From positions 1,302,001 through 1,366,000 of the forward strand of contig NZ_CP181447.1 in NCBI RefSeq assembly GCF_048001765.1: a stretch of 64,000 nt of DNA, read 5' to 3'. This DNA is from Bombiscardovia asteroides_K. Its GTDB lineage: Bacteria; Actinomycetota; Actinomycetes; Actinomycetales; Bifidobacteriaceae. Below the pieces are notes generated by a model that had not been told where the DNA came from, ran no database searches, and worked only from the letters and a program-made list of their open reading frames with translations. The position numbers and the translations under genes are program-made. Below, one piece after another: positions 17,934 through 26,827 of this stretch; the first letter of the stretch is position 1, and each line of letters opens with the position of its first letter.

Positions 17934-18509
17934 ATGATCAACGATGATGAATGGCTGGTGGTGATTGACCGCCAGGAGGTATTCGCCCACAACGAGTGGT
18001 CCCGTTGGGCATGCTCCGACGGCACCTACTATCAGACCAACAAGAACTACATCCGTCTCGCCAAGGCATACGGCGACCGCGTTGCTTACACCAGATACAT
18101 TGCGCCGCAGCCGCCAAAAGGCGTATGGGTGGAATATATGAACGAATGGCCGGAATTCCAGGTCCCCTCCGACGATCCCATGTATGACCTCACACCAGAG
18201 ACCGCCGAGCTCGCCAAGGGGCATCCAATTGTCTCGCTCAGCACTTTCGGCAAGTGGGGGCCGGAATTGCAGGCGGCAATAAAGGGATCCCAGAAGATAG
18301 CCCTGTGCGGTGTCGCCACCGATGCCTGTGTGTTGCAGACCGCCTTGGCGGCTGCAGACCAAGGTATCGCCGTTCGATTGGCAGCAGATGCCTGCGCTGG
18401 ATCCACACCGGAAAACCACAAGCTGGCAATCGATACGATGGCCCTGTTCACACCACTCATCGCCATCACCGACACCGGTTCACTGCTAGTGAGCCGCAAA
18501 GCAGACTAG
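17934..18509 (+). CDS. Isochorismatase-family cysteine hydrolase
   Basis: A 191-residue hydrolase of the isochorismatase/nicotinamidase superfamily. The catalytic triad appears as Asp12 (VVIDRQEVF), Lys107 (STFGKWG) and Cys132 (GVATDACV), with the cis-peptide VATD preceding the nucleophile. An AGGAAAGGAAATTGTC ribosome-binding stretch precedes ATG 17934. It lies downstream of the NCS1 permease, so it may act on the imported compound, for example an amide or a carbamoyl-containing catabolite. Nicotinamidase and ureidoacrylate-type activity are both possible; the family alone cannot decide. Confidence 0.85.
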   Translation: MINDDEWLVVIDRQEVFAHNEWSRWACSDGTYYQTNKNYIRLAKAYGDRVAYTRYIAPQPPKGVWVEYMNEWPEFQVPSDDPMYDLTPETAELAKGHPIVSLSTFGKWGPELQAAIKGSQKIALCGVATDACVLQTALAAADQGIAVRLAADACAGSTPENHKLAIDTMALFTPLIAITDTGSLLVSRKAD

Positions 18510-19144
18510 TCATCATTATTTCAATATATATTTAACTGGAAGATGGTTCTTCTCTTACAAACCGAAGAACCACCTACAGCATAAATCAATGATACATTGA
18601 GTACTTTGAGCGTCTGCTGATCACCTGATTACACGTTACCTATAGTATTTAACTGCCACACGTATCGTTAAGTGAATTGCCGATCAACCAAATGGCAGAA
18701 GGTAAAATACAACAGACCCCCAGCGAAGTGCGCCCGTTAGTGCATAAATAACATACACAGACATCAAAAGAATATATGAAAAATATAAGAGCTATACGAG
18801 GTGTACACACGGTAATACAACGCGTCAAAAGCAATGGCTTACTCACTGCTCCACTGGCATACGTAAGAAGCTAACGAACCCCAAATCCATGCGCCAAAAT
18901 TGCACTCAAGAAGCTGGCTATCAATGAAGCCCCAGTCAAAGCAGTAGTCAACGACGCACGCAAAGCAGCCCCTGAGCTGCATTTGTTTTAGAAAACTGTC
19001 GCTTTGTAGGTCGATGCACTATAGCATGCCCTGAAAACTCCGTGGAAATTGGATCGATAGCTTTATCAAAGCATCCCGCCCCTATCTCAGATATAACTAT
19101 TCTCTTTAACGATAAAGTCCTCATGGATATCTTTCAAGGTGAAA
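18510..19144. other. A+T-rich intergenic stretch at island edge
   Basis: About 630 bases with no recognised gene, clearly richer in A/T than the flanking permease/hydrolase genes. It contains GGTTCTT-CTCTTACAAACCGAAGAACC-like inverted sequence near 18544-18572 (GGTTCTTC...GAAGAACC), which may terminate the hydrolase operon. It marks the transition into the low-G+C island. Confidence 0.4.
18544..18572 (+). terminator. Stem-loop after isochorismatase-family gene
   Basis: GGTTCTTC and GAAGAACC form an 8-bp perfect inverted repeat about 35 bases after the stop codon. The expected T-run is poor, so this is a likely but not typical terminator. Confidence 0.45.
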
Positions 19145-20380
19145 CTAATCGTTATGCACCCTCACAAAAGTCATCAACAGTATACCTACTATTGAGACTA
19201 CGAAAAGTTCAACCGCTGATATTCCGATACCTAATCTTGAACCTATCTTATTGGCAACAAATCCGCCAAGTAAATAGCCTATAGAATTCACACCGATTAG
19301 CACTGCCTTGTATATACTCGTGACCCTACCAAGATATTCTTGCCCAACTTCATTCTGTCGATTCGTGATTATACTGATATTGAGAATCGACTCATTAATC
19401 GCAATGCATGCAATAGAAGAAACTAAAATTACTAAATTCGTGCTTAATGCAAATACTGTCCGAAATAGAGATCCAGCAATAATCGACAGTACCAAAAGTT
19501 TACCAAACTCGATTTTTTTATTTAACCAATTTACTACGACTGTTCCAATTAGGGCACTGACTGCTGCGATGGACAAAATCAAACCAATTTGGTCAGAAGA
19601 AAGACCTATTTGTTGACGTAAGACAATCAGACTATCGTTCTGAAAGTTAGCCGATGCTATATTAACCAAGGCGGCAAGCACAAGAGGGTACAGAACAGCG
19701 CGAATTTTAGCAGTGTATCGCACCCCATCCTTTATATCTGTGAATACTACATTTATACTGTACTTGACAGAGGATAACCTTGCAGAAGGGTCGCTCTGGG
19801 ATACCAGAATTATATTATTCACCAGCAATAGGCTAATTAAATAGAAAACCGCGCAAATTGCAGTCAGCAAACTGTGAGGAAAATATTTATACAGCACTCC
19901 CCCTAGTATGGGTAAAGCGAAATTGACACCATACTGTATTCCGTAAACCGTACTGTTTAATTTCGAAAAATCCTCTTTTTTGACTAAGAATGAAACAAAA
20001 GTAATTTCCGACACTGTACTTAAAATATTCATAACACTTACTGCAAGCGAAACTATGTAAATGACAAAAATCATAAATGCTAACGGTATTTTCAACGCCA
20101 ATGCGAGAGCAAGAACCGAATAACTCAGCAACCTGATCAAATCACTAAAGACAATGATCTTCTTTACATCTAATCTATCTATTATCGCACCTATCGGAAG
20201 ACCCAAGATAAGGAACGGTATTGTTTCGATTGCAGAGATAAAAGACAGATGTATTCCGCTATCTGTTATATCCAGTACCATGAGAGGTAACGCAAACATC
20301 ATTAAAGAACTCCCAAAGTTATCTGTAACTACTGAGGAAAGATATAATCTGTTGTTCCTATTCTTTAATAAATTGTCCAT
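19145..20380 (-). CDS. MFS transporter (enterobactin/macrolide-exporter-like), A+T-rich
   Basis: A 411-residue, 12-helix major facilitator protein. The N-terminal half shows DNFGSSLMMFALPLMVLDIT and GLPIGAIIDRLDVKKI, the helix 2-3 loop motif of the MFS_3 group that includes enterobactin and macrolide exporters. The gene is uninterrupted and far richer in A/T codons than core genes, which suggests recent acquisition. I chose ATG 20380, directly before the NLLKNRNNRLYLSS segment; a TTG 9 codons upstream (20407) is also possible. Substrate unknown. It stands alone in the island, convergent with the hydrolase gene upstream. Confidence 0.82.
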   Translation of the reverse strand: MDNLLKNRNNRLYLSSVVTDNFGSSLMMFALPLMVLDITDSGIHLSFISAIETIPFLILGLPIGAIIDRLDVKKIIVFSDLIRLLSYSVLALALALKIPLAFMIFVIYIVSLAVSVMNILSTVSEITFVSFLVKKEDFSKLNSTVYGIQYGVNFALPILGGVLYKYFPHSLLTAICAVFYLISLLLVNNIILVSQSDPSARLSSVKYSINVVFTDIKDGVRYTAKIRAVLYPLVLAALVNIASANFQNDSLIVLRQQIGLSSDQIGLILSIAAVSALIGTVVVNWLNKKIEFGKLLVLSIIAGSLFRTVFALSTNLVILVSSIACIAINESILNISIITNRQNEVGQEYLGRVTSIYKAVLIGVNSIGYLLGGFVANKIGSRLGIGISAVELFVVSIVGILLMTFVRVHND

Positions 20381-21244
20381 GAAAATATCCGAGGCCTTTA
20401 TCTCCAATTAGTATTACTTTATATGAGTGAACGTCTCGCTCTAGAGCGACAGCATCCATACAAATTACGACTATTTAATCTAAATCTACTAGTTTCTCCA
20501 CCATTAGCTCGTCCATAGTGTTATTCGATACAGTCAAATAGTAGCAATTGTATATGTCATAATTTATTTAAAATCTTGATCAACCACGGTAGATAAACGG
20601 ATATAAATGACTAACAAAATCATTATTACCCTCTTGTATCGAACCAATTCTGCAAGTAGGGCATGACCGGGGAATGAGTGAGGGTTCCCCATCAGTTGCT
20701 GCCCCCCCCCCCGCAAGCGTGGTACCGGGCGACAGGGGGGGGGGGGGGCATTTTTGCTCAAAAGAATTGATGGTTTGGGTCTGCCGAACATGTTTTGTAT
20801 AGAATTCCAAGGTGTCACCTAAAGTTGATAGATTAATTGAATCTCTGGGTTGAGATCTGGATAGTTGCTCTAAATGATCAACTTACGTTAACGATTTTTT
20901 ACCTCAGATTAGAGACAATCGTCATATGCTGTCTATCGGTAATCCTTATCTGCTTCAAAAAAAAAAATTAAACTGTCTGTTTACCTGAGCAACGCAAAAG
21001 TCTCTCTCGTTCTCCTGGATTTTGCACAAACGAACAGCTGACGTATGAAGAAGTAAAATTGTTAAAATACTATAGTTCAACAACTACTAATCTATAGTTT
21101 TGAATTTGCCAGCAATAATAGGACCACTTCGGAGCACAAAGGTAACGGCCTTACCAGAAAAATGATAAATAATTTGCATATCATTTTTCGAAGATTGCAG
21201 ACATCAAACTTTTATCCAATACAGGATGGTTATTAACAATCCCA
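20381..21244. other. A+T-rich intergenic region with homopolymer inverted tract
   Basis: About 860 bases, mostly A/T-rich, without a convincing gene. It contains the poly-C/poly-G palindrome listed separately. Short minus-strand frames cross the G-tract (20564-20818), but their proline/glycine-rich product is created by the homopolymer and is not convincing. Confidence 0.4.
20700..20750. repeat. C11/G14 inverted homopolymer repeat
   Basis: TG followed by 11 C (20702-20712), a 22-base spacer containing GGTACC, then 14 G (20735-20748) and CA. The arms can pair as a 13-bp G:C hairpin. Mononucleotide runs of this length are prone to slippage. It lies upstream of the MFS exporter gene in an otherwise A/T-rich region. 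Assembly error at this position is possible. Confidence 0.8.
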
Positions 21245-21653
21245 CGGTCAATCCCTTGACCGTACCAGGCTGACCCAGCTGCCACAGGTCTGTGACCTTG
21301 CTGAAAAGCCTTCAGGAATATCGGAGATCCGCGCATCGGTTCGAACATATTCGGTTCTCAACTCCTATGAACATCTCATCGTCTGCGTGCCATCGTTCAG
21401 AAAGCACCAATCCGACAAACCATTAAGAACCATCACGAACACTTACAGTGAAGACCAAATCCATTCAATGACATGCTTCATCCGGCTTCAGATAAGAAGA
21501 ACAATGATCAAGATTCCGGAGAACATCACGTCGAACCGGAACCCGCTTAAGGTCTCAAATACAAAAGTCTTAGCCAGCTACGATCCTGCCATATCTGCAT
21601 CATGCCCTGCTTCGAATATTGCCTCAGCATTAGTGAACCACCTATTCCTATGA
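21245..21653 (+). pseudogene. Unassigned open frame, possible gene fragment
   Basis: One frame stays open for about 135 codons and has protein-like composition at first (LTQLPQVCDLAEKPSG, ISEIRASVRTYSVLNSYEHL), but there is no plausible start codon with a ribosome-binding site. No family is recognised. It lies in the decayed part of the island, so it is listed as a possible remnant only. Confidence 0.2.
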
Positions 21654-21925
21654 CGCATCCCAAGCGTAGCTCTTTGTCACTAGAGCTTGAAGCCATCTTG
21701 ATGCGAATCAACTGGATTGAACGACATTGTATTAGGCGAAGGATCAACGCTCCGTATTTACCACACAGTGTAGGGTTTATACGAAGGCGAATATAGAAAA
21801 CCTGATTGAAATTGCAGACTCATTCGTAGGTCCAACCGTGAGCGTTTTTGGATACACTCACGATACGGAAAAGTGACCGGACAAATTATATTCTCAATCA
21901 GCCCAAGAAAGAGAATCATAATAAA

Positions 21926-23129
21926 ATGAGAACTAGTTCAACTGCAAGATTGGCACTGAAAGAGTCTAAAGGTCTTTCCACGATAGCATGTGGCCAAATT
22001 TCTTCTGCCCTTACTTTTTATACTCCTGTAAGTGCTGTCTTCCTTACTTCCAGAGGCCTGGACTACTCGGAAATTTTCACGCTGGAAAGCATGCCCCTTC
22101 TCTCAATATTCTTAGTCGAGGTACCCTCTGGTGTTTGGGCGGATAAGGTCGACAGAAAAGCGCCGATTATATTGGGGTTTACGCTTAGTGTTGCTTCAAA
22201 CATAATCTATGCACTAGGACAGGGCTTTTCTTGATATGCGGTGTCCTACAGCATGAGTGGTTTCAGCATTACGCTAATCTCAAGCATATTAGAAGCATAT
22301 GTTTACGAATCTCTTAATAAGGATGCAGACAAGCTTGCAATAGGGGTCTTCGGCTTCTGTAAATCACTGGAACTCATAAGTGGCATGCTTGCCTCATTGT
22401 GCGGATCATACCTCGCTCACCTAAATATCTCGTTTCCCGCATATACAACCGCTATGGTCTCGTTCATCGGGTTCTTATTCATGCTTAGACTGCCTTCTAT
22501 TCCCGTGAACAATCGCAAACACAGTATAAGTAAGAGGTCATTTCTGTAGTATTTGATAAAAGGAGCAAGCGTATTGATAAGGACGCCTGTTCTCGCTTCC
22601 GCCAGCATTACATCTAGCGCTTCGTTCGTGCTTTCAACGCTGTTTATACGTTAAATCAACCCTTATATGAGCAAACGAATTTGCCTATGTCATACTGGGG
22701 CTTGCTGGCGTCCGTTGCTCTTATTTTAGCCGAAGATTATAGCTACCTTTCTAACAAGCTTGAGGTATACCTGGGAAGATCAAAAGCTCTCTTCTTAGCC
22801 TATACTATCGGGGCAGCTGGTTTCGCACTCATGGCAGTTCCTTCGCCATCGTCGTAGCGATCGGATTCCTGCTTGTCGTGGTGGGCATGAATGGAAGAGG
22901 GCCCATAACTCCGGCAGTTGCGAATAGTTTGATTCCGTCTGATTATCGCTCCACTGTTCTTAATATTGCGAGTTCATTAGGAAGCTTGATCGGCATGGCA
23001 TGCAACCCAATCATAGGTTGGAGCGCGGATCGAAATGTCGCAATCACTACCCTTGGGATCGCCGGGATTTTAGTTCTGATTGCCCTCATGTGGTTGCCGA
23101 TTGCGAACGAATATATGAAGAATACCTAA
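21926..23129 (+). pseudogene. MFS transporter gene, multiply disrupted
   Basis: ATG 21926 opens into typical MFS sequence (LSIFLVEVPSGVWADKVDRK is the helix 2-3 loop). In-frame stops occur at TGA 22232 and TAG 22547, with coding sense resuming in the same frame after each. Frame changes follow near 22650 (NQPLYEQTNLPMSYWGLLAS) and near 22850 (IPSDYRSTVLNIASSLGSLIG, the last helices). Summed, the pieces form one about 400-codon transporter, so it is a dead gene rather than several small ones. Homology to the intact 19-20 kb MFS gene is at family level only. Confidence 0.75.
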
Positions 23130-23458
23130 TAGCTGTACGCATATCGAGCAGTAGCACCAACATGGGAAATCTGATATATAAATGCCGCAAAGATGCAGCA
23201 TGTCGCTTTCAAGAAGACAAGATTTAATTAAGCAATCCCCGTAGCACTTGAACCTAACCTTGTGGAGCATAAAATGCAGTACTGAGCCGAAGCACGGATT
23301 CTACTAGACCCAAATTGGCCATTTTGAAATCAAAGATGAACAAGTCACGGATGGCATAATATTATCTATTACGAAATTTGAATTCCACACGATGAAATCC
23401 TTGAAAGTTTAAACCAATCTGCTGACTGAGCCATAAGTAGACGAAGGATGTATGCCAC

Positions 23459-24750
23459 ATGTTAAGTAAAGCAGCGACAACATTCGTAGCCCTCAAAGAC
23501 GTTTTGAGACACAAACCATTGGTTACATTATCGCTTGGTGCTTTCTTTACCAGTCTTGTCGGTGGAATCGTTAATCTCTTACTGACCATTCATGTATACG
23601 ATATTTCGGGATCGTCTCCGCTGGCGGTCAGTGCCCTCTTTTTAGTTACCTTTATGCCAAATTTAATTGTAGCTCCGCTGTTTTCTGGTATAGCTGACAA
23701 ATACAATCGCAGGATTGTTTTAGCAGTGGGCGGAACGCTACGAGCTCTTTGTTGTCTGTTGCTCGCATTTAACCATAACATTGCTCTTTCATTTATTCTT
23801 GCTTTTGTTATAACAAGCATAGCTGCGGTTATGAAGCCAGCACGATATGCAAAAGCTGCTGAACTAGTTTCAGATTCAAAACTGTCAGTTCTCAATTCTG
23901 TTTTATCTTTCATGATCAATGCTGCAGGTATCGCCTCGGCGCCCTCGCCGGTTTGCTCACCAATTTCAACAGTGTCGCTGCATTTGCGGTTGCTGCTTTT
24001 GGCAGCTTAATTGCGGCTTCACTTGACGGTTGCTATTCACATGAGGAGCATAATTCGAAGCGAGCTGTCGATTCACACAATGGTTTTCGCGAAAGTCATA
24101 GTATTTCCTTCTGGGTTAAGTTAAAAGGGATAATTTCTTCAACCACCATTCGATTAAAAAATGTTTTAGACCTTATCAAAAAGGAACGACTTCTTGCTGC
24201 CCTGTCCATTGTTGTTCTTGCACTTTGGTTCGGCCTCGGACTACAAGAAACTCTACTCGTTGTTTTCACCCGTACGGTGTTACATGCTCCAAACTCTGTT
24301 TACGGGTATTTGAACACGATTGGATCCATTGGGGCACTTATCGGAGCAGCACTAGCTGCACCTTTTTCCTCAAATACCCGATCAGCAATAAAAAGTTTGC
24401 CAATGTCCCTCATCGCTTCTGGAATAGCCTTCTGCGCGTTTGCATTGAGCGGTCAATCTCTGATTTTCGCTTTCTGCAGCTTTTTTGTATTTTCTTTATT
24501 CTATACAATTGTCAATGTAATTGAAGAATTACTTGAGCAAGTTCTCTCCCCCAATGAATATAGAGCTTCTGTAATGTCCACTATAGGCGCGGTAGGTACG
24601 GTCGGATATCTTATCGGAGGATCTCTAACCGGCTGGTTATCAGACTTAGTCGGTCCTACGAATACCGCAATTCTAGCGGCAGTTAGTCTAATAGGCGCAG
24701 GAATCTTTGCGGGATTGACCATGCTTCGATATCGAGTAGAAAAGGTTTAG
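23459..24750 (+). pseudogene. MFS transporter gene with one frameshift
   Basis: The first 165 codons read as an MFS_3-type exporter (VYDISGSSPLAVSALFLVTF, then SGIADKYNRRIVL). Near 23930-23945 the frame shifts by one. The second frame picks up at ALAGLLTNFNSVAAFAVAAF and runs through helices 6-12 to the stop at 24750. A single-base deletion explains the break. Only one lesion is visible, so it may be recent, a sequencing error, or a phase-variable state, though no long homopolymer lies at the site. Confidence 0.72.
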
Positions 24751-25070
24751 TTCAATTTTGTCCAACAAGAAAAAAGTAATTAGTTGATAATCATAATTCA
24801 ATATTTAAAGTAAGGCATCAATAAGATGTCCGCGGATATACATGCATCCATTTAGAGCTGTATTGACCTTCCTCGTGGTTCTTTGCGTGATATAGCTGTG
24901 CTTCTAAGTATGACTAACCGGAAGGGTTGATGACGCATCGGTCAGCCTACCGCAATGGAATCAGCTACTGCTCACCAGAAATGCAGGTTAGTGCTTGCAT
25001 GACCAGTACTGTTCACAACAGGGCGATGTTGTACGGAAATACATTGATGTAGGGTTGAGGGTTCCACGCC
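24751..25070. other. Intergenic region, nothing recognised
   Basis: About 320 bases, A/T-rich at the start, without a supported gene. It separates the frameshifted MFS gene from the HTH fragment. Confidence 0.4.
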
Positions 25071-25241
25071 TCACACGGATACAGCCAAGGCAAGGTGGCA
25101 GACGCCCTGGGCCATGCAAGATCCGCAATGTCGGACTGGCTAAATGCAAAGCCTCCGATAGAGGTAGCAGTTGTCAATGAGATCTGCGACTATATGTGTC
25201 GGACATCTGGGTGGTCATCCGCAGGGCCGAGCAACGTATGA
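25071..25241 (+). pseudogene. XRE-type helix-turn-helix fragment
   Basis: The frame SHGYSQGKVADALGHARSAM continues to SDWLNAKPPIE and ends at TGA 25239. This matches the N-terminal HTH of XRE/phage-repressor proteins, with the LGxxRSAxSDWL recognition helix. There is no start codon; an in-frame TGA lies at 25056. So it is a truncated relic, consistent with phage-derived or regulator DNA in the island. Confidence 0.4.
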
Positions 25242-25629
25242 CGGAAAGCCTAGCACCTATCCTCTCTGACTGTGGATTTCCTTCAAGTCTCAGAGGATAA
25301 GAAGGCGGCTTATGTGCTTGGACACAGTCAAGACCGGCGACCATCCACTGGCAGCACACCGACGCTACTAGAACAGGCGTTACGGTCTGCGCCTGGAACG
25401 CCGTACAAGGCGCGAAACCGCGCTGAAGCTCGCCAAACCCTCGAATATCGGATCGTCTGCGAACCCGACGCCACCCTCCAAATCAACCAGGGCTACCAGC
25501 CCATACCCGATTCGAACCAGACGCACTGCAAAGCACGAACCTGCCCCCCCTCCCCACAGGCACGACCATCGTACAGAATAAATGGTAGCCTGCTGGTAGT
25601 CATAGAGGATGAAGAAAGAGGGATAAGTC
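25242..25629. other. Region upstream of first Ltp gene
   Basis: About 390 bases. A frame of 123 codons (25272-25643) is open but its composition is not family-like. The last 40 bases (GTAGTCATAGAGGA, then GAAG and AAGTC) recur before the second Ltp gene, indicating that the upstream control/ribosome-binding sequence was duplicated with the gene. Confidence 0.4.
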
Positions 25630-26343
25630 ATGTCCAACGCTGAACAGACCCCACAGACTCCAAAGACCCCACAGACACCTGTGCCCCCATGGATGCAGCC
25701 ACCGGAGGAAAAGCCGATTTACAAGAAGGTCTGGTTCTGGGTCGTCATCGCAGTCGTTGCCATTCTTGTTTTTGCCGCAACCGCAGGATCAAACATCAAG
25801 CTGACCATCGGTGTCCCCAAGATCGAGACAGCCGGCATATCACAGCAACTGAACAAGATGAAGAAAACCCCAAAGGACACTGAAACCCCTGCCAACCCTA
25901 ACCCCGACGATCACCAGGCGGCTCTGGCCAAGGCGCAAGACTACTCTGAGGTTCTGCACAAGAGCAAGCAGGGCATCTACGAGCAGCTCACCAACGAGGA
26001 TAAATTCACGCCCGAGGCCGCCCAGTACGCCATAGACCACCTCAAAGCCGACGACAAGGCCAATGCCCTCGCCGCAGCCCAAGATGACGAGAGAATACTG
26101 CACTTGAGCAAGCAGCGCGTCTACGACAATCTCACCAGAGATGAGAAATACACGCCTGAGGACGCCCAGTACGCCGTAGATAACCTCAAAGCCGACTACA
26201 AGGCCAATGCTCTCGCCGCAGCCAAATATTTCCAGAAAATACACATGAGCCCGGCAGAAATCCAGAAGCAACTCACCAGCCAGTACGGAGAGAAGTTTAC
26301 CCCTGAAGAAGCGGCTTACGCCATGCAGCACCTCAAACAGTAA
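25630..26343 (+). CDS. Ltp-repeat membrane protein, three repeats (superinfection-exclusion-like), copy 1
   Basis: A 237-residue protein. A cytoplasmic Gln/Thr/Pro-rich N-terminus (1-33) precedes a single membrane helix (about 34-52), then a spacer and three C-terminal repeats (about 98-140, 145-188, 194-237). Each repeat follows the pattern SKQGIYEQLTNEDKFTPEAAQYAIDHLKA, the Ltp/PF07553 motif. The streptococcal prophage lipoprotein Ltp of TP-J34 uses this domain to block phage DNA entry. Here the anchor is a helix, not a lipobox, so the protein displays the repeats outside the membrane (inference). It is nearly identical to copy 2 over the first 80 residues. It is followed by its own terminator. 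Confidence 0.78.
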   Translation: MSNAEQTPQTPKTPQTPVPPWMQPPEEKPIYKKVWFWVVIAVVAILVFAATAGSNIKLTIGVPKIETAGISQQLNKMKKTPKDTETPANPNPDDHQAALAKAQDYSEVLHKSKQGIYEQLTNEDKFTPEAAQYAIDHLKADDKANALAAAQDDERILHLSKQRVYDNLTRDEKYTPEDAQYAVDNLKADYKANALAAAKYFQKIHMSPAEIQKQLTSQYGEKFTPEEAAYAMQHLKQ

Positions 26344-26360
26344 CCAGATTCCAACGGACC

Positions 26361-26385
26361 GGCCCGCTCCGGCGGGGCTTTTCCT
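26361..26385 (+). terminator. Rho-independent terminator after Ltp copy 1
   Basis: GGCCCGC-TCC-GGCGGGGC followed by TTTTCC. The stem has one missing base relative to the perfect version after copy 2. Confidence 0.65.
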
Positions 26386-26452
26386 TTGCGAGGGCTCTGT
26401 CGCTTAAATGTCGCACAAAATCGTGTTTCAGACAAATCATCAAAGCAAGAGA

Positions 26453-26489
26453 AAAGCCTCCACAACCTATGCGTCTGTGGGGGGGCTTT
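26453..26489 (-). terminator. Hairpin downstream of tRNA-like relic (minus strand)
   Basis: AAAGCC(T)CCACA ... TGTGGGGGGGCTTT inverted repeat with a TTTTCTC tail on the minus strand. It holds the same position as the terminator of the intact tRNA-Arg, supporting a duplicated [Ltp gene - tRNA] layout. Confidence 0.5.
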
Positions 26490-26492
26490 GAC

Positions 26493-26583
26493 TCTGTGCC
26501 GCCACAGGGTTCGAACTACTGACATGCTGATTAAGAGGCAGCTTCTTTTTTGCGACTTGTACCACTGTATCCTCCCCACCTGA
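26493..26583 (-). pseudogene. Degenerate tRNA-like sequence (Lys-CTT-like anticodon arm)
   Basis: The minus strand contains GCTGC-CTCTTAA-TCAGC, an anticodon arm with CTT, and a T-loop TTCGAAC followed by GGCGGCAC. The D-arm side is disrupted by an A-rich stretch, the T-stem pairs poorly and the acceptor arms do not match fully. So it looks like a decayed tRNA-Lys or phage-type tRNA rather than a working gene. Confidence 0.4.
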
Positions 26584-26827
26584 GATGACAGAACGTTGCA
26601 TCAGCTGGTGTTATTGACTTTTCGACTCATTAAGCAATCTCCGACAAGCGCCACAATTGCTTGTGCCAAACGATTGTCGGATATGGCGTAAGTTGTCGTA
26701 TTCCACATATTTGTTACACCTCGTGTTCGCCACACCTGAAAATTCAGGAACCTTCCAGCTGACTAAGCAGTTCTGGACTTGCTGGTAGTCTGCTGGTAGT
26801 CATAGAGGACGAAGGGAGAGGTAAGTC

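Larger units (their letters stand above)
26344..26827. other. Intergenic region between the two Ltp modules
   Basis: About 480 bases. It contains the copy 1 terminator, a second hairpin (26453-26489) oriented as a terminator for the minus strand, the degenerate tRNA-like sequence and the duplicated leader of copy 2 (about 26785-26827). No protein gene is seen. Confidence 0.5.

Noticed and set aside
20564..20818. Minus-strand frames crossing the poly-G tract
   Set aside because: The Pro/Gly-rich product comes from the homopolymers; there is no ribosome-binding site, and frame depends on tract length.
24995..25180. 61-codon plus-strand frame
   Set aside because: It overlaps the XRE-like fragment in another frame and has unconvincing composition.
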